From positions 1 through 64,000 of the forward strand of contig NZ_FQZG01000006.1 of the NCBI RefSeq assembly GCF_900141915.1: DNA of 64,000 nt, in the 5' to 3' direction. Origin of the DNA: Tessaracoccus bendigoensis DSM 12906. GTDB taxonomy: Bacteria > Actinomycetota > Actinomycetes > Propionibacteriales > Propionibacteriaceae. The position numbers were made by a program, and so were the translations under genes. Position 1 is the stretch's first letter. Every line of letters begins with the position of its first letter. Positions 16,880-26,353 of the stretch are shown piece by piece. The notes under the pieces were generated by a model. The model did no database searches and was not told the DNA's origin. It was given only the letters and a program-made list of their open reading frames with translations.

Positions 16880-17461
16880 GGTTGAACCGTAACAACCGTC
16901 GGACCCGGGCGGGTGGTGTCAGGGGCTCGGATGCGTCGGGAGGGAGCAGTCGGCACCGTTTATGTGCGACACGTACTGGACGTCCGCATTCAACGGGGGG
17001 CCACTCGACTCTGACGGGATCCGTCACGGAAATGGCTGTCCACGCCCAGATGGCGGGCCCCTGGACAGCCAGTCGACGCTGAGATGGGTCCCGCCAGACG
17101 GAGCGCCATTGGACAGCCGGTCGACGCCGATAGTGGTGACCACGCCCAGAGGGAGCGCCAGGCCGCCCCGTCGGGTGCAGCTCAACCAGGCAGTGGCCGA
17201 TACTCGACGCCAGACACACCAAAATCGACCACTGGCCGATCCTCGACCCCCGACACAACCCCAGCACCCCACCCCACCCCAAGCAGTGGCCGATACTCGA
17301 CGTCAGACACACCAAAATCGACCACTGGCCGATTTTCGACAGAGCCGCCCTTGGACACGGTCTTGGACCAGCCGCCCAGGGGCGAGAGTTCAGATTCCCT
17401 CGGACCGAAACGCAAACCCTCAGGCCACGACGCCAACACTTCAGACCGAAACGCCAACGCG
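16880..17461. other. 582-bp non-coding spacer with several hairpins
   Basis: The spacer lies between ligD and the TetR gene. I see GACGG-gat-CCGTC (17013-17025), and GGCTGTCCA (17034-17042) paired with TGGACAGCC (17062-17070). A second TGGACAGCC-GGTCGACG block lies near 17110, and two family B units follow (17189-17340). Reading frames here are broken or repeat-derived, and I support no gene. Confidence 0.65.
17189..17340. repeat. Palindromic repeat family B, two tandem units
   Basis: Two units (17189-17247 and 17283-17340) share GCAGTGGCCGATACTCGACG, then CAGACACACC, then AAAATCGACCACTGGCCGAT. The left CAGTGGCCGAT pairs with the right ATCGACCACTG with one mismatch, giving a hairpin of about 60 bp. 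The same family recurs near 44.5 kb. Confidence 0.8.
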
Positions 17462-18070
17462 TCAGGTCGGGACGCCGAGGCCGCGGAGCAGCACACGGAC
17501 GCGGGCCCGCAGCGTGGCACGCCGATCGGTGCTCGGCCGACCGACCACATCCTGCAGCAGGTCGCTGACCAGGGCCGAGACCACCCAGCGCGAAGCCTCT
17601 TCAAGCGCCATCTCCGCCTTGAAGCCTTCACCGTAGGGAGCGAGCAACGCGGCGATCCGGGCGACCAACTGATCGACCAGCTCCAGCGAGTCACTCCGTT
17701 CCGGGCCCTCCTCCCCGAACAACACCTCGCGCAGGAAGGGCCCGGCGTTCTCGGGTTGGGAGTCGGCCAGATCGATCAGCGGTCCGAGCAGGTCGAGCAC
17801 CTTGTCCTCCACGGGGCGCTCCCCAAGGGTGGTCTCGGCCGAGACCAGCGGGCGGAGATGCTCGTTGATCACCATCAGGAGGAGTTCCGGCTTGCTGCCC
17901 GCGTACCGGAACAACGTGCCCTCGGCCACGTCCGCCAGGTGTGCGACCTGCTGAGTCGTCGTCCCGGCGTAGCCGTGTTCGGCGAACAGGTCGGCGGCGG
18001 CATGCGTGATCGCCGCCTTCTTCGCAGCTTTGTTGCGGTCACGGCGTCCGAGCACTGAACCGGTCTTCAT
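17462..18070 (-). CDS. TetR-family repressor of the ABC-like/YhgE module
   Basis: A 202-residue protein. The N-terminal helix-turn-helix (AADLFAEHGYAGTTTQQVAHLADVAEGTLFRYAGSK region) is canonical TetR; the rest is the all-helical ligand-binding and dimerisation domain. It is divergent from the ATPase gene with only 55 bp between start codons. It therefore most likely represses that operon and itself through the paired half-sites at 18093-18120. The start could instead be the ATG 9 bp upstream; I prefer 18070 because it has a better spaced upstream purine stretch. The inducer is unknown. Confidence 0.9.
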   Translation of the reverse strand: MKTGSVLGRRDRNKAAKKAAITHAAADLFAEHGYAGTTTQQVAHLADVAEGTLFRYAGSKPELLLMVINEHLRPLVSAETTLGERPVEDKVLDLLGPLIDLADSQPENAGPFLREVLFGEEGPERSDSLELVDQLVARIAALLAPYGEGFKAEMALEEASRWVVSALVSDLLQDVVGRPSTDRRATLRARVRVLLRGLGVPT

Positions 18071-18092
18071 GCCCACCATCCTACCAAATTTC

Positions 18093-18120
18093 TGAGGACG
18101 CTCATTTTTGAGTACACTCC
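18093..18120. promoter_or_regulatory. Candidate TetR operators and -10 box for ABC-like gene
   Basis: Two similar 12-mers, TGAGGACGCTCA (18093-18104) and TGAGTACACTCC (18109-18120), each carry GAG-N4-CTC and are centred 16 bp apart. The second contains TACACT (18113-18118), a -10 box seven bases before the GTG at 18126. A repressor bound here would block both divergent genes. Confidence 0.45.
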
Positions 18121-18125
18121 TCTTT

Positions 18126-18809
18126 GTGGAAACACCGAACCATGCCCGGCAGGACGAAGACACCTCACCACCCCTGATCGTCGCGACCGACCTCCGTCTC
18201 GCGACGGTGCACGGCGTGGTCTTCCAGCACGTCACCACCCAGATCCCACGCGGTTGCGTCGTCGCCGTTACCGGCAAGGCAGGAAGCGGCAAGTCCGCGC
18301 TCCTGCTGACGCTGACGGGCCGCATGCGCGGGGCCACCGGAGAGCTGACGGTAGACGGCCACGACGCCGCCAAGCACTACCGGCGGATCCGAAAGGCGAC
18401 CTCGGTCGCCCGGATCGACCAACTGATCGACCAGGAGGAGTCGCTCTCGCTGGACGACTGCATCGTCGAACGCACCCTCGCAGACGGGGCCCCGGCAAGA
18501 TCGCGGGTCGCCAACTACCTCCACACCGCCAACCTTCTGGGCCTGACCGAACCGCTGACGACGCACTACGGCGACCTGTCCCCGGCCGATCAAATCCGAG
18601 CCTCCGTCGCGCTCGCCACCATCCAACCGACCCCGCTGGTCGTGCTCGACGACATCGACCGCGAGACGACGGCCCTTGAGCAGAGCGATCTCTGGGAGGC
18701 CTTCGGCAAGCTCGCTGCCGAAGGTGTCACCGTCATCGCCTCCACCTCGGAGCGCTCAGCCCTCCCCGTCGACGTCATCACCATCGAGATGGATGCCACA
18801 CATGCCTGA
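18126..18809 (+). CDS. ABC-type ATP-binding protein paired with YhgE/Pip membrane protein
   Basis: A 227-residue NTPase domain. Walker A is GKAGSGKS at 50-57, and Walker B is LVVLDDID at 171-178. The ABC signature is degenerate (LSPADQ at 151-156 in place of LSGGQ), and the residue after the Walker B aspartate is Asp rather than the usual catalytic Glu, so turnover may be slow. The GTG at 18126 is preferred over a TTG at 18108 because a -10 box lies seven bases before it. The last 8 bp overlap the YhgE gene, so the two are coupled. A shorter, more decayed relative forms the C-terminal domain of the MMPL protein at 30.0-32.7 kb. Likely the cytosolic motor or regulatory partner of the YhgE protein. 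Confidence 0.8.
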   Translation: METPNHARQDEDTSPPLIVATDLRLATVHGVVFQHVTTQIPRGCVVAVTGKAGSGKSALLLTLTGRMRGATGELTVDGHDAAKHYRRIRKATSVARIDQLIDQEESLSLDDCIVERTLADGAPARSRVANYLHTANLLGLTEPLTTHYGDLSPADQIRASVALATIQPTPLVVLDDIDRETTALEQSDLWEAFGKLAAEGVTVIASTSERSALPVDVITIEMDATHA

Positions 18810-20952
18810 CAGCTCAAGCAACCCGCTCACCCTCGCGCGCTTCGAACTCAAACGATTCAAAGGGCCGCTGCCACGCCTGGCGCTGGTGTTCATCCTGCTG
18901 ATCCCGCTGCTGTACGGCTGCATCTACCTGGCGGGAAACTGGGACCCCTACGGTCGACTCGACCAGGTACCGGTCGCGATCGTTAACGAGGACGTGCCGA
19001 CCACGGTCAACGGCAAGGAGGTGCACGGCGGGCAGGACTTCGTCGACAGCCTCCACCGCAAGGGCACCTTCGGCTTCGTGGACACCGACGCCGCCGACGC
19101 CGAGGAAGGCCTGAAGTCAGGACGCTACTACCTCGTGATCAGCGTCCCCGAAACCTTCTCGACCAACCTGGTCAGCGGTCAGGGCGACGACCCCACCCGC
19201 GCCCAGATCATGCTGCGCCGCAACGACGCCAACGGCTTCGTCATCGGCACGATCACCAACTCGGCGCAGAACTCCATCGCGAACGCGATCGACGAGACCG
19301 CCGTCAGCAGCTACTTCGAGGCGGTGTTCGCCAACCTCCGAACCATCCGAGAAGGGATGCTCGAAGCGGCCGACGGCGCCGCCCGACTCGACACGGGCCT
19401 GGCCGACGCACACGACGGCAGCACCAAACTGCGTGACGGCGCAGCCACCGCCGTCACCGGCGCCGACGCCCTGGCGACCGGGGCGGCCCAGCTCTCCACC
19501 GGCGCGGCCACCGCAGACGACGGGGCCGGCGCCCTCGTCACGGGGCTCACCAGCCTGAGCGACGGCGCCGACCGGTTGAAGGACGGGTCCAGGCAGGTCG
19601 CCGACGGCACCCAGCAACTGACCGACACCCTCGACCCCGTGCTCGGGCTGGCCGCCGAAAAGTTGCCAGCGATCCAGGCCAACCTCACGAAGGTCGCCGA
19701 CGAGGCTGCCGGCCTCACCGACCTGACCGCGCAGGGCGCCGGCAACATCGCGACCAGCAGCAAGGGCATCTCAGACGCCGTCGACTCCCTGGTTGCCGCG
19801 CACCCCGAACTGGCCGACGACGCGGCGTTCAAGCGGCTGCAGACCCACACCTCGAACCTCGCGACCGCGACCGGCGAGGTCGCCCAGCACGCGGGCGCCA
19901 TCTCCACCGCGGTCGACGCTGCCGACCAGGCCATCCGCAACACCGGCGACCTGTCAGGCAAGGCGAAGGAGGCGAAGACGAAGGTCGACGCGCTCAACAG
20001 CGGAGCGCACCAGGTCGCCTCGGGTGCCTCCGACCTCAGCGCCGGCGCAGGCACCGCGCTCAGCGGCGCGACGACGCTGAGCGACGGCCTCGGCGACCTC
20101 TCCACCGGGGCGACCCAGCTCTCCACCGGCGCCAGCACCCTGGCGACCGGACTCCACACCCTCTCCGACGGCGCATTGACCCTCGACGACGGCCTAGCCC
20201 AGCTCTCCACTGGTGCCACCACCCTCGCCACCGGAGTCGCCGACGGTGCCTCGAAGATCCCGGTGCTCACCGAGGATCAGGAGGCCGACGCGGTCAGCGT
20301 CCTCTCCGCCCCCGTCGACGTCACGATGGAGGTCGACAACCCGGCGCACGTCTATGGCCGAGGGCTCGCCCCGATGTTCTTCTCCATCGCGCTCTGGGTG
20401 CTCGGCATCTCCGCGTTCTTCATCATGCGTCCGGTCACCGGCCGGATGCTGGCGGCTCGGGGCAGCACCCTCCGGATCGGGCTGACTGCGTGGGCACCGC
20501 TCGGGTTCGTCTCGGTCGTGGCGGGCTGGCTGATGCTGGCGGCGGCCTGGATCGGGCTCGGCCTCGACCCGGTCCACCCCTGGCTGATCATCCTGTTGAC
20601 CACCGTGGTCGCGCTGGCCTTCTCGTCCGTGGCGCACCTGATGCGCACCTGGCTCGGGTTCGTCGCGACTGCTGCGATGCTGGTCCTACTGATCATCCAG
20701 CTCACGGCCGCGGGAGGCACGTACCCGGCCGAGTTGCTGCCGCCGTTCTTCGGCGCCATCAGTCACTTCATGCCGATGACCTACTCGATCAACGCCTTCC
20801 GGATAGCCATCTCGGGCGGCCTGATGACCAACTTCGTGCGCGACATCGCGCTCCTGCTGTCCCTGTTCGTCGGTTGCATGGGCCTGCTGCTGTTCGTGGT
20901 GCACCGGAAGCGGCGCTTCACCGTCAAGGACCTGCACCCTCCGCTGGGCTGA
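18802..20952 (+). CDS. YhgE/Pip-domain membrane protein
   Basis: A 716-residue protein. An N-terminal membrane helix (ALVFILLIPLLYGCIYLAG) is followed by the YhgE/Pip N-terminal domain (VAIVNEDVPTTVNGKEVHGGQDFVDSL region). A long extracellular stretch (about 190-510) then carries repeated DGAxxLxxGA-type heptads, predicted to be coiled coil. Six C-terminal helices (about 515-705) of ABC-2 type complete it. Family members include a phage-infection protein of Lactococcus and secretion components of Gram-positive bacteria; export or envelope functions are suspected. It overlaps the ATPase gene by 8 bp. A perfect hairpin terminator follows 8 bp after the stop. A paralogue of similar design is at 27.6-30.0 kb. 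Confidence 0.88.
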   Translation: MPDSSSNPLTLARFELKRFKGPLPRLALVFILLIPLLYGCIYLAGNWDPYGRLDQVPVAIVNEDVPTTVNGKEVHGGQDFVDSLHRKGTFGFVDTDAADAEEGLKSGRYYLVISVPETFSTNLVSGQGDDPTRAQIMLRRNDANGFVIGTITNSAQNSIANAIDETAVSSYFEAVFANLRTIREGMLEAADGAARLDTGLADAHDGSTKLRDGAATAVTGADALATGAAQLSTGAATADDGAGALVTGLTSLSDGADRLKDGSRQVADGTQQLTDTLDPVLGLAAEKLPAIQANLTKVADEAAGLTDLTAQGAGNIATSSKGISDAVDSLVAAHPELADDAAFKRLQTHTSNLATATGEVAQHAGAISTAVDAADQAIRNTGDLSGKAKEAKTKVDALNSGAHQVASGASDLSAGAGTALSGATTLSDGLGDLSTGATQLSTGASTLATGLHTLSDGALTLDDGLAQLSTGATTLATGVADGASKIPVLTEDQEADAVSVLSAPVDVTMEVDNPAHVYGRGLAPMFFSIALWVLGISAFFIMRPVTGRMLAARGSTLRIGLTAWAPLGFVSVVAGWLMLAAAWIGLGLDPVHPWLIILLTTVVALAFSSVAHLMRTWLGFVATAAMLVLLIIQLTAAGGTYPAELLPPFFGAISHFMPMTYSINAFRIAISGGLMTNFVRDIALLLSLFVGCMGLLLFVVHRKRRFTVKDLHPPLG

Positions 20953-20960
20953 GACCGGCA

Positions 20961-20990
20961 CCGACCGGGTGCCTCAAAGCACCCGGTCGG
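20961..20990 (+). terminator. Rho-independent-type terminator hairpin after YhgE gene
   Basis: CCGACCGGGTGC-ctcaaa-GCACCCGGTCGG is a perfect 12-bp stem with a 6-base loop, 8 bp after the stop codon. There is no U tract, as is common in high-GC actinobacteria. It could serve the convergent antiporter gene too. Confidence 0.8.
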
Positions 20991-20997
20991 CCGCAAC

Positions 20998-21074
20998 TGA
21001 CGGAAAAGTGCGGCCATCTCGACCTTCTGGAAAACAGCGGCGTTTCCGGAGCATCTCGGTGGCGCTTTCCGTCC
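20998..21074. repeat. Palindromic repeat family C, copy 1
   Basis: About 77 bp with arms GACGGAAAAGTGCGG and GGCGCTTTCCGTC, plus an internal GGAAAACAGCGGCGTTTCC hairpin. A second copy with the same GGAAAAGTGCGGC arm lies at 27499-27574. Both sit in spacers near YhgE genes. Confidence 0.65.
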
Positions 21075-21096
21075 AAAACGGCGGGTATCGAGGTGC

Positions 21097-22446
21097 TCAG
21101 AGCACCATCGCGGCGACCCACCCAGCGGCCAGCAACGGCAGGTTGAAGTGCAGGAACGTCGGGATGACGGTGTCGCGCATGTGGTCATGCTGGCCGTCCG
21201 CGTTCAGGCCCGCCGTCGGCCCGAGCGTGGAATCCGAGGCGGGCGAGCCCGCGTCGCCCAGCGCGCCGGCGGTGCCGACGATCGCTACGGTCGCTATCGG
21301 CGAGAAGCCGAGCGAGACGCACATCGGCACGAAGATCGCGGTGATGATCGGCAGCGTCGAGAACGAACTGCCGATGCCCATCGTGACGAGCAGCCCGACC
21401 AGCAGCATCGCGAATGCCGCGACCGCCCGGTTGCCGGCGAACAGCGCCGCGGTCCCCTCCACCAGTGGTGCGATCTGGTCGGTCGCGCGCATCACGGACG
21501 CAAACCCCTGGGCCGCGATCATGATCAGCCCGATGAGCGCCATCATCCGCATCCCACCCGAGAAGACGGCGTCGGCGTCCTGCCACTTCACCGCACCGGT
21601 GACCACGAAGAGGCAGAGCCCGATCAGCGCGCCGACGAGCAGCGGGTCGGCCTCGGAGCCGACCAGGGTCAGCCAGGCCTGCACCCCGAAGGAGACCACG
21701 ATCGCGACTAGGGCGATGGCGACCTTGCGCGGCTTGATCTCGGTGGGCGCATCGTGGTCGACGACCGCGTCGGGGTCGTAGTCGCGCGGACGGCGGTAGC
21801 TGACGAACACCGCGAGGAGGAGCCCGGCCACCATCCCAAGCGCCGGGATGCCCATCGCAGACATGACGGGCACGTCGCTGACGTCCAGGCCGGAGGCGAT
21901 GATGTTGGCGTAGAGGATGTCGTGGAGGAAGATCTTCCCGAACCCGATGGGCAGGAACATGTAGGTGGTGACCAGCCCGAACGTCAGGACGCAGGCGATG
22001 GCCCTCCGGTCGAGCCGGAGCCGGTTCATGATGATCAGCAGCGGCGGGATCAGCAGCGGGATGAACGCGATGTGCACCGGGATGAGGTTCTGGCTCATGA
22101 TCGACATCGCCAGGATTCCGACGATCAGCCCGGCGGTCGTCCACCGCTTGACCTTCTGCGTGGTGGACATGCCGTCGGAGTCGAGCTTGCGGATCAACCA
22201 GTTCGCGAGCAGTTGCGGCAACCCGGAGTGCGCCACCGACATCGCGAACGCACCAAGCAGTGCGTAGCTGAGCGCGATCCTCGCTCCCCCGGCCAGCCCG
22301 TCCTGGAAGGCGACCATGGTCGCCTCGAGACCGAGCCCCGCCAGTAGCCCACCGACCAGCGCGCCGACAAACAGCGAGAGCACCACGTGTACCCGCAACA
22401 CCGACAGCACGAGCATGACGACGACGGAGACCACGATCGCGTTCAT
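21097..22446 (-). CDS. Na+/H+ antiporter NhaC-like family protein
   Basis: A 449-residue polytopic protein with about 11-12 helices. It resembles the YuiF/NhaC-like ion-transporter group. Conserved signature regions include MSQNLIPVHIAFIPLLIPPL and SSFSTLPIITAIFVPMC, and the C-terminal GDAGSPASDSTLGPTAGLNADGQHDH motif is typical of the family. It probably exchanges Na+ or an organic substrate for protons; substrate assignments in this family are unsafe without experiment. The ATG at 22444-22446 starts at the first membrane helix; a long upstream frame extension is spurious, running into the next gene. It is 41 bp downstream of the MFS gene on the same strand, so they may be cotranscribed. Confidence 0.82.
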   Translation of the reverse strand: MNAIVVSVVVMLVLSVLRVHVVLSLFVGALVGGLLAGLGLEATMVAFQDGLAGGARIALSYALLGAFAMSVAHSGLPQLLANWLIRKLDSDGMSTTQKVKRWTTAGLIVGILAMSIMSQNLIPVHIAFIPLLIPPLLIIMNRLRLDRRAIACVLTFGLVTTYMFLPIGFGKIFLHDILYANIIASGLDVSDVPVMSAMGIPALGMVAGLLLAVFVSYRRPRDYDPDAVVDHDAPTEIKPRKVAIALVAIVVSFGVQAWLTLVGSEADPLLVGALIGLCLFVVTGAVKWQDADAVFSGGMRMMALIGLIMIAAQGFASVMRATDQIAPLVEGTAALFAGNRAVAAFAMLLVGLLVTMGIGSSFSTLPIITAIFVPMCVSLGFSPIATVAIVGTAGALGDAGSPASDSTLGPTAGLNADGQHDHMRDTVIPTFLHFNLPLLAAGWVAAMVL

Positions 22447-22487
22447 TGGGGACCTCCGGAGACGGGGTAAGTCTGGCGGGCGGCAGC

Positions 22488-23696
22488 CTACCGGGTGCCC
22501 GGCCGCTCCAGCACCTCGGGGCGCGCGCTCCTCGGCGGGGTGAGCGCCGGGGTGAGCGCGAGCGCCAGAACCGCCGCCACCGGGACGACGATCAGGGCCC
22601 AACGCAGGCCGACGGCGTCCCCGACGATCCCGATCAGCGGCGGACCGGCGAAGAAGCCGACGCGCATCAGCCAGGTGACGAACGTCAGGCCCGAACCGAC
22701 CGCCATCCCCGGCAGCTCGTTTGCGGCATTCATGGCGCTGGGAATGCCGGTGGCGATGCCCCAGCCGGCACACGCGAACCCGATGACGGTGCTGACAGGG
22801 CTTGGGAACGCTACGGCCAGCGCCATGCCGACGGCGGCGACGCTGACCCCCAACGTCACCGCCGGCCTGGCCCCGATACGGTTGACCACCGCGTCGCCGG
22901 TGAATCGGCCGATCATCTGCGCGCCCTGCAGCGCCACGAACGCCAGGCCGGCCACGAACGGGATGACGGCGAACATGTTGTCCATGTAGATCGCGCCCCA
23001 CGACGCAGCGCTGTCCTCCACCAACCCGACCGACGCCCCCAGCAGGCCTAGCGCGATGAGCCGCACCCAGATCCCGGCCGGGACGCGGCGCTGTGGGCGG
23101 GCCCGGGTGGCCGCCTCGCCGCCGTCAACGTCGCCGTCCTTGCCTGGGAGCAGCATGGTCCGCGCGAACAGCGAGAGCCCGCCGAACACGAACGTGGCTG
23201 CCAGTGCCTGTATCCACAGCGGCATCCCGGCCTGGGCCGCGACGGAGCCGAGGAAGCCGCCGCACACCGCGCCGATCGACCACCAGCCGTGGAAGGAGTT
23301 GAGGATCGATCGCCCGTAGAGCTTCTGAACCCTCAGCCCGTGGGCGTTCATCGCGATGTCGGTGAACGCGTCCATGGCCGCCATGAATGCCAGCGAAGCC
23401 GCGAACACCGGGAGGGTCGGGGCGTTGGCGACCAGGCTGAGGCCGGCGATGCCGATCAACTGGGTCACGGCGGCGACCCCGGCCGATGAGTAGCGCCTGA
23501 CCAGCCTGGCCGTGAACAGCCCAGCAACCAGTCCACCCACGGGGCCGAGCCCGACCGCCAGCCCGAACGCCGTGTTCGAGGCGTCCAGCGCCGTCTTGAT
23601 CTCGGGGAAGCGGGGCACGATGGACGACCAGGCGACACCGTTGAGCCAGAACAACAGGACCACACCCCAGCGGGCGCGCACGACTTCCTTGGACAT
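22488..23696 (-). CDS. MFS transporter (YbjJ-like)
   Basis: A 402-residue, 12-helix major facilitator. The N-terminal half has VVLLFWLNGVAWSSIVPRFPEIK and LFTARLVRRYSS, resembling the YbjJ/fucose-permease-like branch of MFS carriers. The start at 23696 (ATG) is preceded by a purine-rich stretch. It lies upstream of the antiporter gene and downstream of the glpK terminator. The substrate is unknown. Confidence 0.83.
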   Translation of the reverse strand: MSKEVVRARWGVVLLFWLNGVAWSSIVPRFPEIKTALDASNTAFGLAVGLGPVGGLVAGLFTARLVRRYSSAGVAAVTQLIGIAGLSLVANAPTLPVFAASLAFMAAMDAFTDIAMNAHGLRVQKLYGRSILNSFHGWWSIGAVCGGFLGSVAAQAGMPLWIQALAATFVFGGLSLFARTMLLPGKDGDVDGGEAATRARPQRRVPAGIWVRLIALGLLGASVGLVEDSAASWGAIYMDNMFAVIPFVAGLAFVALQGAQMIGRFTGDAVVNRIGARPAVTLGVSVAAVGMALAVAFPSPVSTVIGFACAGWGIATGIPSAMNAANELPGMAVGSGLTFVTWLMRVGFFAGPPLIGIVGDAVGLRWALIVVPVAAVLALALTPALTPPRSARPEVLERPGTR

Positions 23697-23779
23697 GGAA
23701 CCTTCGGGGAGAGAGAACGGATCGGACGGATGCAGTCCGCCCCGACGATCGTGCCAGACGGTTCGTCGGAATATGAAAC

Positions 23780-23807
23780 GGGGGCATCGGCCGAAGCCGA
23801 CGCCCCC
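23780..23807 (-). terminator. Terminator hairpin after glpK
   Basis: GGGGGC-a-TCGGC-cgaa-GCCGA-c-GCCCCC is an 11-bp stem with one internal mismatch and a CGAA tetraloop, 17 bp past the glpK stop. This marks the end of the glpF-glpK transcript. Confidence 0.72.
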
Positions 23808-23824
23808 GAGACGGGTGGGTCAGA

Positions 23825-25345
23825 TCACTCGATGACGTCGTCGTCGACCCAGTCGAAGGTCCGCGTGACGGCCTTCTTCCAGTTGCGGAACAGACGGTCG
23901 GCTTCATCCCGATCCATGCTCGGCGTCCAGCGCTTCGACTCTGCCCAGTTGTCGATGACGTCCTGCTCGCCGTCCCAGTAGCCGACGGCGATGCCTGCGG
24001 CGTAGGCGGCGCCGAGCGCGGTGGTCTCGGCGACGACGGGGCGCACCACGGCGACGTTGAGCTCATCGGCCTGGAACTGCATGAGGGTCTCGTTGGCGGT
24101 CATGCCGCCGTCGACCTTGAGCTCGGCGAGCTTCACACCCGAATCGGCCTCCATGGCCTCGAGCACCTCGCGGGTCTGGAAGGCGGTCGCCTCCAGGACG
24201 GCGCGGGCGATGTGGCCACGGTTGACGTAGCGGGTGAGGCCGACGAGCGCGCCGCGGGCGTCGGAGCGCCAGTACGGTGCGAACAGGCCCGAGAAGGCCG
24301 GCACGAAGTAGGCGCCGCCGTTGTCGTCGACCGTCGCGGCGAGCGTCTCGACCTCGGGTGCCGAGTCGAACATGCGCAGGTTGTCGCGCAGCCACTGGAC
24401 GAGCGAACCGGTGACGGCGATCGACCCCTCCAAGGCGTAGACGGCGGGCTGGTCGCCGATCTTGTAACAGACGGTGGTGAGCAGCCCGTTCTTCGACGGG
24501 ACGATCTCGGTGCCGGTGTTCATCAGCATGAAGTTGCCGGTGCCGTAGGTGTTCTTCGCCATGCCGGATTCGAAGCAGGCCTGGCCGAAGGTGGCTGCCT
24601 GCTGGTCGCCCAGGATGCCGGCGATCGGGACGCCCGCGAGCATGCCCTGGGTGCGGCCGATGCCGTAGACCTCGGCGGAGCTCTTGATCTCGGGCAGCAT
24701 CGACACCGGGATGGTCATGTCCGCGGCGATCTCGGCGTCCCAGTCGAGGGTCTTCAGGTCCATCAGCATGGTGCGCGAGGCGTTGGTCACGTCGGTGACG
24801 TGGACGCCGCCGTCGACCCCGCCGGTCATGTTCCACAGCACCCAGGTGTCCATGGTGCCCATGACCAGGTCGCCTGCCTCGGCACGGGCGCGGGCGCCGT
24901 CGACGTTGTCCAGGATCCACTTGACCTTCGGGCCACAGAAGTAGGTGGCCAGCGGCAGCCCGACGCGGTCCTTGTACCTGTCCTGGCCGATCTCACCCCC
25001 GAGTTCCTGGACGATCTTGGCCGTGCGGGTGTCCTGCCAGACGATCGCGTTGTAGACCGGCTCACCGGTCGTCTTGTCCCAGACGACGGTCGTCTCACGC
25101 TGGTTGGTGATGCCGACCGCGGCGATGTCGTTGTGGGTCAGCGACTTCTGCGAGAGGGCGTCGGCGACGACGGCGCGGACGTTGTCCCACACCTCGATCG
25201 GGTTGTGCTCGACCCAGCCGGCGCGCGGGAAAATCTGCTCGTGCTCCTTTTGAGCGACGGAGAAGATGGTGCCCTTGTGGTCGAAGACGATGGCCCGCGA
25301 GCTGGTCGTGCCCTGATCGATTGCTACTACGTACTTGTCAGACAT
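23825..25345 (-). CDS. glpK: Glycerol kinase
   Basis: A 506-residue FGGY-family kinase that phosphorylates glycerol to sn-glycerol 3-phosphate with ATP. The N-terminal phosphate-binding segment [15 protein letters not shown] is diagnostic. [13 protein letters not shown] and the C-terminal [17 protein letters not shown] block (adenosine-binding region) are also present. Full length for the family. It follows glpF with a 41-bp gap containing its own AGGAAG ribosome site, forming a glycerol uptake-phosphorylation operon. No glpD lies in the window, so the dehydrogenase is elsewhere. Confidence 0.97.
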   Translation of the reverse strand: MSDKYVVAIDQGTTSSRAIVFDHKGTIFSVAQKEHEQIFPRAGWVEHNPIEVWDNVRAVVADALSQKSLTHNDIAAVGITNQRETTVVWDKTTGEPVYNAIVWQDTRTAKIVQELGGEIGQDRYKDRVGLPLATYFCGPKVKWILDNVDGARARAEAGDLVMGTMDTWVLWNMTGGVDGGVHVTDVTNASRTMLMDLKTLDWDAEIAADMTIPVSMLPEIKSSAEVYGIGRTQGMLAGVPIAGILGDQQAATFGQACFESGMAKNTYGTGNFMLMNTGTEIVPSKNGLLTTVCYKIGDQPAVYALEGSIAVTGSLVQWLRDNLRMFDSAPEVETLAATVDDNGGAYFVPAFSGLFAPYWRSDARGALVGLTRYVNRGHIARAVLEATAFQTREVLEAMEADSGVKLAELKVDGGMTANETLMQFQADELNVAVVRPVVAETTALGAAYAAGIAVGYWDGEQDVIDNWAESKRWTPSMDRDEADRLFRNWKKAVTRTFDWVDDDVIE

Positions 25346-25386
25346 GTATTGACACTTCCTTGTGTGTTAGTGGATTCGGTGCGGGA

Positions 25387-26151
25387 TCAGACCGGGAGCA
25401 GTACGCCGGAGAGGACGCCTGCGAGGACGCCACCGACGATCGGCCCTGCGATCGGGACCCAGGAGTATGCCCAGTCGGAGCTGCCCTTGCCCTTGATCGG
25501 CAGGACGGCGTGCGCCAGGCGCGGGCCGAGGTCACGGGCGGGGTTGATGGCGTACCCGGTCGGGCCGCCGAGGCCGGTGCCGATGACGACGACGAGGAGG
25601 CCGACACCGAGGGCGCCCAGCCAGCCGAGGTTTGCCGGGCCGACGCCGGAGTGGTTGGTGAAGTTGCCGGCCGCGATGACGACGAACACAAGCACGAACG
25701 TGCCGATCACCTCAGTGAGGAAGTTCCAGCCATAGCTGCGGATCGCGGGGCCGGTGGCGAACACACCGAGCTTCGAGCCGGGATCGGGTTCCTTGTCGAA
25801 GTGCTGCTTGTAGGCGACCCAGCAGAGCACCGCACCGATGAAGGCGCCGGTCATCTCGGCCGCGAGGTAGGTGGCGATGGAGGCGGGACCCACTGCGATC
25901 CCCGGCACGAACTCTTCGATGCCGGTGGAGGCCAGCCCGAGGGTGACGGCAGGGTTCAGATGGCCGCCCGACTGGTAGGACACGAGCACGCCGGCGAAGA
26001 CGGCGAGACCCCAGCCCCAGTTGACGAATAGGAAGCCGGTGCCGTTGCCCTTGCTCTTGGCTAGGGCGGTATTTGCGACCACACCACAGCCCAGCAGGGT
26101 GAGCATGGCGGTGCCGACGACCTCCGATATGAAGATGACTCCCAACGACAT
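25387..26151 (-). CDS. glpF: Glycerol uptake facilitator (aquaglyceroporin)
   Basis: A 254-residue MIP-family channel with six helices and both NPA motifs: NPAV in GGHLNPAVTLG and NPAR in AINPARDLGPR. The aspartate following the second NPA (NPARD) is the marker of glycerol-conducting members. It lets glycerol diffuse in, where GlpK traps it. The ATG at 26149-26151 begins at the first helix and has GGAGC upstream; longer upstream frames are ignored. A group of inverted repeats upstream probably controls it. Confidence 0.96.
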   Translation of the reverse strand: MSLGVIFISEVVGTAMLTLLGCGVVANTALAKSKGNGTGFLFVNWGWGLAVFAGVLVSYQSGGHLNPAVTLGLASTGIEEFVPGIAVGPASIATYLAAEMTGAFIGAVLCWVAYKQHFDKEPDPGSKLGVFATGPAIRSYGWNFLTEVIGTFVLVFVVIAAGNFTNHSGVGPANLGWLGALGVGLLVVVIGTGLGGPTGYAINPARDLGPRLAHAVLPIKGKGSSDWAYSWVPIAGPIVGGVLAGVLSGVLLPV

Positions 26152-26167
26152 AGTTGAAGCTCCGTTC

Positions 26168-26309
26168 CTGACAGCTTTGTCAGCTAGGCGCCACTTCTGA
26201 CGCGCTTTGATGAACGACCCCGTGTCGTCCAATGCCAAGCCAACCGCGATTTTGCACAACGTTGCAAGCTCGCTGCACGACTGTGCAGCAGATCGGTGGG
26301 CTGCTGCAC
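26168..26309 (-). promoter_or_regulatory. Regulatory region of glpFK with clustered inverted repeats
   Basis: Three inverted repeats lie in the glpF upstream region. CTGACA-gctt-TGTCAG is at 26168-26183, TTGCA...TTGCAA at 26252-26267, and GCTGCAC-gact-GTGCAGC at 26272-26289, followed by another GCTGCAC at 26303. The recurring TGCAC/GTGCA half-site suggests a dedicated repressor or a catabolite regulator; no regulator gene is adjacent. Confidence 0.5.
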
Positions 26310-26353
26310 TCGTGACTTACGACCAGGCACTCTTAAGATCTACGGCGGGGTCT

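Noticed and set aside
17462-18373. 303-residue version of the TetR protein
   Set aside because: The extra N-terminal about 100 residues are read through the divergent promoter and the ATPase gene. The TetR fold starts at the later ATG.
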